Assembly (NCBI GenBank): GCA_023052935.1
Contig: CM041292.1
Location: 101,596,426-101,660,425, forward strand
DNA from: Piezodorus guildinii
Lineage: Eukaryota > Arthropoda > Insecta > Hemiptera > Pentatomidae
DNA length: 64,000 bases
Direction of reading: 5' to 3'
Below, one piece after another: positions 56,685-64,000 of the stretch (the stretch's first letter is position 1; every line of letters begins with the position of its first letter). Under the pieces are notes generated by a model. The model was not told where the DNA came from, ran no database searches, and was given only the letters and a program-made list of their open reading frames with translations. The translations under genes and the position numbers were made by a program.

Positions 56685-58865
56685 AAAGAAAGTAAATTTT
56701 ATTTTGGGACCTTCAGTCCCCTAAGAATAACAGAAAAGTACAAAACTTTGGCTTGTGTCTGGCACAGAAACAAAAACATAAAAGAAATACAAACTTAAGA
56801 TATAATACTATTTAAAAATAAGAATAAATAAAGTTAAATAAATAACTACGATTATTTAATTTGCATATATGTTTATAATTATATAATCATTAATATGTAT
56901 CTGAAGATATATTACTATTGTGCTTCTTATGGTATAATAAGGTCACCGAGAAAAACAGAAGAAAGAAAGAGAAAGGTGAATATATATCTAAAACATTGTT
57001 TACATATTTGTTGTGGTCCTCATTTTGGAATGTGACATGACCACTATTCTAGCGTTTTGTTTACAATCAATCTGTAGATGGATGGTTGAGGAGATGAAGG
57101 AACAGTTTGCTTTTAAATGAGGTTGAAGAAGGTGCTTTGCGTATAGAGGTAGGTATGGAATTCCAGAACGATGTGGCACGCAAACTAAATGATTTTTTAA
57201 AGGATGATGTTTGAAGAAAAGGAATATATAGGTTAGTGGACTGGGATCTTGTATTAAACGAATGTACCGATGAACAAGGGATGAGTAGGTCAAGAATATA
57301 GGATGGATTTTTGGTATTGAAAGTACGGAATAGAAAAACTCCCAAGAAATACTTTCGCTGGGAAACAGGATTGAGCCACTTCAACTCGGCATACCTGTCA
57401 GAAACGCTGGAGCGCCTAGGGACCCCGAAAAGGAATCTAATGAAACATTTCATAAGTCTTTCCAGTCTCATTTCGAGTCCACCAGACAATCCACCGAACA
57501 CCAGACAGCAGTAATCGAAGTGGGGGAAGACAAGGGATGAAACAAGGAGCCGACGAACATCGAAAGGCAGCGAATCACGCAATCTTGAGAACAGTTTAAG
57601 AGCATCTATATAGAGATGGAATTACGAATGATATGGGATACATGATTATTCCAAGAAAGGTTTTGGTCAAAGATGACACGAAGATTTCTGACGGTAGTAT
57701 GGAAATGGATAGGTAGTCCGTTAAGGTATAGTAAGGGATAATAAGGAAGGGAATTAACGAGATGTTTGGAACCTATAATTATGGCCTTAATTTTATCGAC
57801 GTTTATTCTTAAATCATTCTTTAATGCCATGCGTTAATATTATCTATGCCTTCCTACATCTTACGAATCGCCTCAAACATCTCGCTGGGATAAAAGGAAA
57901 GGTAGATCTGAAGATCATCGGTATAAAAATGATATTTTGAATGATGGATAGAGTCAGGTAGATCATTTATATATAAAGAGAAAAGAGTCGGAAAGAGTGA
58001 AGATCCTTGTGGAACACCGCGAATTAGTAGAGTGGAGAAGAAGTAGGTTTATCAGGAATAATAACTGTTTGGGAACGATGAGATAGGTAGGATTGGAACC
58101 ACTTTAAGACACTGTTTGATAGGGATAGATTTTCGAGTTTTGAAAGAAGGATATCATGGTTCACTAGGTCGAACGCTTTGGAAAAGTCAAAAAGAACAAG
58201 GATTGTGATTTTGCGTTTATCTATGGAGGATTGGATATCTTGAGTAATTTTCAACAGGGCGGATTGTGTTGAGAAGTGGGTTCGGAAACCGGATTGGAGG
58301 GGATTTATTAGGGACTTTTGCTCTAGGAAGGTGTTGAGCTGTGAATGGACTATTCTTTCTAACGGCTTTGAGAGATTGGAGAGGATGGAAATCGGTCGGA
58401 AATCAGAAACTCTGGTATGAACTGAAACTTTGCTAATAGGACGGATTATAGCTTTTTTTCCAAGCTGTTGGAAAGGTAGAATTCTGTAGAGAGTAGTTAT
58501 AAATATGCAAAAGGATTGGAAATATGATAGGTAAGCACAATTTGATTAATTTAACGGGAATTTGATCCGGTCCATGGTCTGTGGTTCTGGATTTCAGTAC
58601 GGAGGTGAATAGGTATATATTTGAGAAATAGAATTTTTCGGGGTTGAAAGATATTTTTGGAATGGAGTATGAAAAGGTTGAAGACGTTTGGATAGGATTG
58701 GTAAAGTAGGAGTTTAATTGGTCGGAGGAAACAGGGTAGGAGATACACGTCCTTTGTCTTCACAATGGAGTGATTTTTGAGGATTTTCCATCGAGACTTA
58801 TGATCCGGGGCTTGCGATAGTGAAGTGTGGAAGAACAGTGCTTTAGCACGGCGTAATATAACGGT
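56685..58865 (-). mobile_element. LINE, 5'-truncated copy (about 2.2 kb)
   Basis: Minus-strand element with ORF2 remnants (58865 to 57067), a 3' UTR, a terminal hairpin (GGGAC...GTCCC, 56706-56720) and a (CTTT)n-type tail at about 56680-56695. No RNase H. The same group provides the tails at 0.6, 5.7 and 49.5 kb. Simple-sequence tails rather than plain poly(A) occur in several LINE clades, so clade is left open. Confidence 0.87.
57067..58865 (-). pseudogene. LINE ORF2 reverse transcriptase, several lesions
   Basis: In order on the minus strand: LSQAPDHKSRWKILKN, VSDFRPISILSNLSKPLERI, LQSGFRTHFSTQSALLKITQ, then the catalytic VLFDFSKAFDLVNHDILLSK (frame open 58254-58024), LFSLYINDLPDSIHH, FYTDDLQIYLSF (YADD changed to YTDD), DKIKAIIIGSKHLV, NLRVIFDQNLSWNNHVSH, and from 57582 an open frame of 171 codons: VSSLVFPHFDYCCLVFGGLS, VPRRSSVSDRYAELKWLNPV, YFLGVFLFRTFNTKNPSYIL, SFWNSIPTSIRKAPSSTSFK. 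Frameshifts at about 58024, 57840 and 57600 break it. The endonuclease is missing by truncation. Confidence 0.9.
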
Positions 58866-58954
58866 TTAATACGCAATTTATTTATTTTTTTTACAAGAAA
58901 AAAAGAATCCTTGAAATTTAACTATTATTAATATAGATGGGGTATGTGAAACCA

Positions 58955-59060
58955 GTGAACAAACTGGTGGCTACTCACAAAAATAGGCGTAGGGAGTGAT
59001 GATCCTAACATAAGGTATCAGCGAGAGTTACGGTGTGGAATTTTAGAAAACCATACGGCG
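58955..59060 (+). mobile_element. SINE family 1, 5'-truncated copy
   Basis: Contains CTACTCACAAAAATAGGCGT, GGGAGTGATGATCCTA and ACCATACGGCGCAGCCAAAG, matching the body of the SINE at 20.1 kb (ACTCACAAAAATAGGCGTGG, GGGAGTGATGACCCTA, ACCACACGGCCAGAG). Confidence 0.72.
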
Positions 59061-59180
59061 CAGCCAAAGATCTCTACGGCCTATCGCCCCAACCGAAAAA
59101 TATAAATAGATAATATAGATAATACATGGTCGCTTACTTTAAAGCATGAAAAACCATAAACTTTTCGAGAATAATGCACT

Positions 59181-59255
59181 AGGTAAATTGGGCGTAGGGA
59201 GTGAAGCTCTACCCTAAAAGCATCATCGAGAATCACGGAAAAAAATAAATAAATA
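59181..59255 (+). mobile_element. SINE family 1, short 3' fragment
   Basis: GGGCGTAGGGAGTGAAGCTC, CTACCCTAAAAGCATCATCG, AGAATCACGG and an AAATAAATAAAT tail: the same body and end as SINE family 1. Confidence 0.6.
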
Positions 59256-60504
59256 AAATAAAATAAAGATATTAAGTGTATAATCACCTTCAACATAGCC
59301 TTCGAGAATAAGGTACCTACTGCATAAAACATTTGATCCAAAAATAAATGAGAAAAGTGGAACGTTAAGAAGCTTACACAGTGTGGAATTACGGAGTTTG
59401 TTCCCTATTAGTGAAATTAAACTGATAGTATCGCGACGAAACAAATTGGCGTGTTTTCAGTTTTCAGGCTCCTTCAAGCGCTCGGATGGAGGATTGTATT
59501 AAATCTGATCTCGAGGGCTCAGGCTTAAGCAGTGATCATTGGACGAAGCTAAATCTATTGTTATCGGCATTGAGCCTTCGTTTTCGCTAAGCCTATTATT
59601 AATATTAATATACATTGTATTTTGAAATTTAGGCTTTTGGTAAATAACCTTAACCATATTCTCATAATGCTATAGTTACTGGATTACTGTAATTTAGTAA
59701 TTGGATATCCCCAAAACTACTATTAATTTCTCATTTGAAGCTTTTTCTTTCCATAAACACAGTACAAAATTATTAATTTTTTTTTTCAGCCTCATCTCGA
59801 AAACATGACATCCTCAATTTTATTCTTTGTATTATAACAGTAAATAACATTTAAGTTGTAACGTTAGAGAGATGAATATAAATTTAGATAAAATGTATAA
59901 GAGATTTCCATTGGAATGGCTCTTGACAGGATCCTATAAGTGCGAGGATTGCGGACGGATGCGATGGCAATATTGGAGTAGCGCCCCGGGTGCCTCGCAA
60001 TTGGTTGGCCCAATAACCTTCGGAAATCTTCGCCGAGGTCCTTAGTTCCGCCTCCTATAACTGGAGGGTACTCCACTTGCTTTATTGCATCTTCTTCTTC
60101 ATCCTATCGTGTCCTCTTCAATTCAATGTCTTCATCCTGATTGGAATCGAATAGAGAGCTTTTAGTTAACTGTTAATCAGTTATTATTGGAGTAAACTAA
60201 TAATAGCAGTTATCTGGTACTAACAGCGATTATAATATTGAATATTTGAATTTTAAAAATACCAGAATACACGAGTTGTCAATTTTATACATCTTCACTT
60301 TATGATTCTTTATGCAAAACGTTGACGAAACCCCGTGGTGGTAGTACTGGTAAGTGCAGAGCGTACTTAAGCTAATTTTTTCATTCATGCCTTTGAATTG
60401 AAACCAACCTAGCCAATATAATAAAAACCGTATCTTTTAAGGTTATTTAATCGTTTTTAAGCAATCGTTATTCGGTAGTAAAAGTTGTGGAAAAGCTCTC
60501 CTGT
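59256..60504. other. No gene recognised
   Basis: GC-richer spot at 59925-60070 (TAGCGCCCCGGGTGCCTCGC) with no recognised product. Confidence 0.4.
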
Positions 60505-60990
60505 TCGGTACATCATACATGTTATGTTCTACAAGGAGCAATACTTTCTCCTATATTGTTTTGATTAATAGTTTTAACATCGTTGGAAGCAACTACGACA
60601 AGGCTACATTATCAGCTTTTTCTGATGATATTGCCGTCACGAGAAGCTGCCAAAATGCCAGTAAAAGCTCTCAAGCAACCACAAGATAGCTACAAAGATA
60701 AAGCGCTTAAATATACATGTGAATCCTAATAAAACATAAGGACTAGTTTTTTCGATCCTGAAAGGTAAGAATAAACGGAAAAAAATACTTCCTTCAGGAT
60801 TTAATCTAAATAAAAGCCAAATTTAACTATTAAAAATATTGTATATCTTGAAATCACATTCGATATGCATTTAAAATTTTCAGTTCATTTTTCTAAATAA
60901 ATCAAATCAGTAATTGGAAAAATTTCAGCCTTAACCATTTAATATCATCCTCAAGTTAATCTCTGTGACAAAAAACAATCATATACAAAG
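60505..60990 (+). pseudogene. LINE reverse transcriptase fossil
   Basis: Plus strand, several frames: YVLQGAILSPILF (the GVPQGSILSPILF motif), TLSAFSDDIAVTRSCQN (YADD changed to FSDD), then NPNKT...LVF and a decayed segment in the place of the thumb. Belongs to another LINE type than the neighbours (DDIAVTRS wording). Heavily decayed. Confidence 0.7.
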
Positions 60991-61855
60991 CCTCTCTTCG
61001 ATGTAATTTGTTACTATAAATTGTTAAGTTTAAATTAAATAGCACACAATTAACTATTTTTTTTTATTTTTCTGGAAACGCATAAAAAACTTCCATATAG
61101 ATTATTGGGCGACCTGTGCAATGTTGGCTTGGTTTTTTGTGCCTACACAGTAAGTTAGCCTTGAGGGCGGAAGCTGATTGTGTCCAGGTCAGTGGACCGC
61201 AGCCTCATGTACTAGCTCAGTAACTATGATGGATAGTCCTTCTCCTATACATTCTTCTTCAGCAATTGTCAGCGAGGCATTGTACCTCAGCATTCATGGA
61301 ATACTTAATGTTTAGAAGACCCACCATAACGCTTTGTGAGAAAATTATTACCTATCCTAAACAAGCACCTGTTGTGTGTTGATTACTCATAGCTATTCTA
61401 TACCTACTTTTACTTTTAAATATCTATACATGACATATACAGTATAGAAAAGATTGTAATCATGAAATTTTATAATCCAAGATTTATAGAAATGAGGAGG
61501 TATGTTTATAGTTTTTTTTTTTTTTTTCATTACTGAATCGTATACCAGTTTAGATTAATTCTTGTATACTTTTCAGGGCGTAATATATCAATAAAGCAAT
61601 TAAGAAATAAAATTACGACAGCCAATACCTAATAACAGAGTAGATCCATCACTGAATGTTAAATTCTTTTTATCTTAAAAATTTGTTTCACCACACAAAA
61701 AAAATTTAATACAAGATTAATACCCAGAAAATAAAATAAAATGTGTCTGAATTCATATAAATATAAAAAGAACAAAAATATTAATATTGTTTAGCAAAAT
61801 CGACTCACTAAACGTTCGGCTTAACACTTTGGATTAAATACAATATATTTTTCTT
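60991..61855. other. No gene recognised
   Basis: A moderately GC-rich part (61110-61300) gives no product or RNA signal that I recognise. Confidence 0.4.
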
Positions 61856-61859
61856 TTCT

Positions 61860-62290
61860 TTCGCATCACGATCTCATAGATATCTCCTATAATATTCTAA
61901 CTCCACAAATAATCCCTAAGAAAGCCACTTGGCGCGATCTAGACTCCTTTACAGCAGAAAAGATAAATCCATACCTTGATCCGTAATCCCGATCCTTGGA
62001 ATCTATTTATTCCTTATCATCCATTGATGAAATGGTGGAATGCCTATCCTCTAATCTATCTACTTTCCTTGACCATCATGCTCCGCTCAAGACTTCTACC
62101 TTCAAGTGCCTCCCAGCACCGTGAATTAATCAAGAGATAAGAGATTTGATGAGGCAAAGAGATGCTGCCAGAAGAAATTTTAAACGCACAAGAATTAGTA
62201 ATGATTACTCCACCTTTAAATCCCTCAGAAACCTCACCCAATCTTCCATACACCGTGCTAAAGCTATGTTTTGAATTCTCTAAAATAATC
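61860..62290 (+). pseudogene. LINE endonuclease end and linker fossil
   Basis: Plus frame reading SHHDLIDISYNILTPQIIPK, KATWRDLDSFTAEKINPYLD, then LESIYSLSSIDEMVECLSSN, LSTFLDHHAPLKTSTFKCLP, and INQEIRDLMRQRDAARRNFK, RTRISNDYSTFKSLRNLTQS with only two stops. The start fits the last endonuclease motif (SDHDLI) and the rest the linker before the RT. It is the segment just upstream of what remains in the LINE at 58.9 kb and may be from the same group. Confidence 0.82.
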
Positions 62291-62859
62291 ACTAATGGAA
62301 ACAAAAAATAGTTTATGTTTTTGTTAAGTAAAATTCGTGTTGCACTGAACACTCAATATCTGAATTACTCATCTTCTCTTTCGTTCAAACCAAGAGGTAT
62401 AAACCCTTTGTTTTCTCAATTATTTTACGCCAATATTATAGATAATATCTGTTTTCAATTATATTGCGCTGCAATGAAGCATTTTATCTAATCAGCATCG
62501 ACTTAAAAAAATAGTTTGCTAAAGCTGGAAGCAAGCAGACAGCGCCATGAGAGATAAGAGCTGAGTTGGTTCCTGACAGCAAAGCCCTACATGTCAGATA
62601 TCCTGCTTAGGAAATGCGGGTCATACAGGGAGGCAGTTCACAAAGATAGGGGACAAAGGAGAGGAACAGAGGAATTAGAAACATGGGTGACTAATCCGAA
62701 TATGTGAATACGCCGAATATTAATTTATTAACAATTAAAGGCAACGGAAGACAGATACTAATTTCCAATACATTTGTCAAAGATACAAAGCATAATCAGG
62801 ATAGTCATACAAAGCATAATCAGGACTATATTATTTAAATATGTAATTAAGTTCTAAGT

Positions 62860-63209
62860 AATCCTTAACGCTCCTTACTTTGTCACGAATAAGCTCATCC
62901 ATAAAGACCTTAATATCCCAAATGTTACTGAATTAGCCCGAACCAGATATCAATCATTCCATGAAAAACTCCATTTCCACTCTAATCAACTAGTTTCTAT
63001 CCTATTATCCTCTTCGATTCCTGATAATCCTCCGAGGCGTCTGAAAAGAAGATCGCCCCGGGACCTTCTAGTTTAAAATATTTTCAGAAAGCTGCCGATG
63101 GGTGGCATCTCTTCATGTATTTCATGTTAGATTACTATATCCATCACATTTACTTGTTGTATATAATTATACAGTTGTAAATATCAATAAATATGTTTAA
63201 AAAAAAAAA
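62860..63209 (+). mobile_element. Jockey (8.7-kb family), 350-bp 5'-truncated copy
   Basis: Bounded by AAGTTCTAAGT (62849-62859 and 63210-63220). Begins at the NAPYFVTNKLIH position and keeps an open frame to the ORF2 stop: PYFVTNKLIHKDLNIPNVTE, YQSFHEKLHFHSNQLVSILL, PPRRLKRRSPRDLLV. The 3' UTR and tail match the main copy (ACAGTTGTAAATATCAATAA). The frame is undamaged, so this insertion is recent. Confidence 0.93.
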
Positions 63210-63220
63210 AAGTTCTAAGT

Positions 63221-64000
63221 TAACAATAATATAATAGTACTTTTTTTCTCCAGGAACTCGCTTTCCCAATTCATGGCTCGCATGCTAACTCAGGAACGAG
63301 GCCAAATAGAATTATTGAAATTGATTCCTGATTATTTTTTCTATTATGAGATGAATAGCCAACTATACGCCTTTATTATCCTTCATTTATATATTTGTAA
63401 ACCCAATAGCTGTTGTTAAGTAAAAAAAACCCTACTTATATCTTTAACAAAACCATTATCATGTTTTTAAAATAAGGAGAAAAAAAAATTAGTACCTAAA
63501 AACTGCTACAATTTGAAGTGATATTACGAACTGGTTTACCTGCATCAGGAAATCGAGAAGAGGGAATAATCTTATGTAGCCTTGAGATTGTTATCCTGCA
63601 ATAGCAAACATTATCATCGACATAATCCATTGTAAGGTGCCTTTCTTGAAAGACTGGACCGATATTCATAATTTTTTTTTTTTTAAATCTGGTGCAGGCA
63701 ACAAACGTCTTTCACTTATCTCGACTAATAAAATCAATATAAAAACTAATAAATATACTTCAATTTGAAAAATATTTTAATTGATTTTAAAAAAACTTGT
63801 ACATATTTTCGTTGGAAACATATGATTTAGATTAAATAATGTAACTTTAATAAGATTATTCCCTATTCGTCACTTTTTATTACCTATTACAACTTTGAGC
63901 ATCAGATAATAATTTTTCTAAAATATTTTTCTTACCAACGGTATATTATAGATCTATATTACTGTTCTTATTATCAAGAAAACAAAAAATACATAAAAAA
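63221..64000. other. No gene recognised
   Basis: AT-rich to the window end. Confidence 0.45.

Noticed and set aside
1..64000. LTR retrotransposons, viral insertions, rRNA or a host multi-exon gene
   Set aside because: I looked for gag-pol motifs, long direct LTRs, capsid or glycoprotein-like frames and conserved exons with splice sites, and saw none I could support. Short or diverged exons could be missed by eye.

Overview
The window looks like repeat-rich, AT-rich intergenic DNA from an arthropod, most likely an insect. I find no confident host gene, no rRNA, no functional tRNA gene, no CRISPR and no bacterial-type operon. The insect assignment is inference. It rests on the mix of Jockey-clade LINEs, RNase H-bearing I-group LINEs, Penelope-like elements, mariner and Tc1 transposons, Helitrons with the terminal sequences usual in insects, and several tRNA-derived SINE families.

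Layout. 0-8.4 kb: LINE fragments and dispersed repeats A and B (names local to this report). 8.4-13.8 kb: a nearly intact Jockey element (8703-13085, 14-bp target duplication) that split an older Jockey fossil. 15.5-19.4 kb: RNase H-type and Jockey fossils, the last broken by a 210-bp MITE. 20-25.5 kb: a SINE and two Penelope-like elements (PLE1, PLE2). 26-40 kb: mostly gene-free, with Jockey scraps, a mariner fossil and two SINE families. 40.9-44.65 kb: a foldback-type transposon built from 21-bp and 109-bp tandem arrays in opposing arms, itself split by a third Penelope-like element (PLE3). 44.8-52.1 kb: repeats A and B, a Helitron remnant, an ~0.8-kb inverted duplication of a composite LINE block, an internally deleted mariner, and a SINE split by a TTAA-type MITE. 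53-64 kb: a Tc1 fossil, a 2.2-kb minus-strand LINE, further LINE fossils and a second, short copy of the 8.7-kb Jockey family.

Most notable signal. All three Penelope-like elements share one architecture: long inverted terminal repeats (132, about 170-178 and 201 bp), a 34-bp overhang outside one terminus, a 12-13 bp target duplication, and in each terminus a hammerhead-like core (CTGATGA, hairpin, GAAAC) closed by GCC/GGC. The hairpin sequence differs between families while pairing is kept. The foldback element with its two-tier arrays is the second.

All calls come from reading the sequence and its translations; no database search was possible. Most coding remnants are broken, and approximate ends are noted where no target duplication fixes them.
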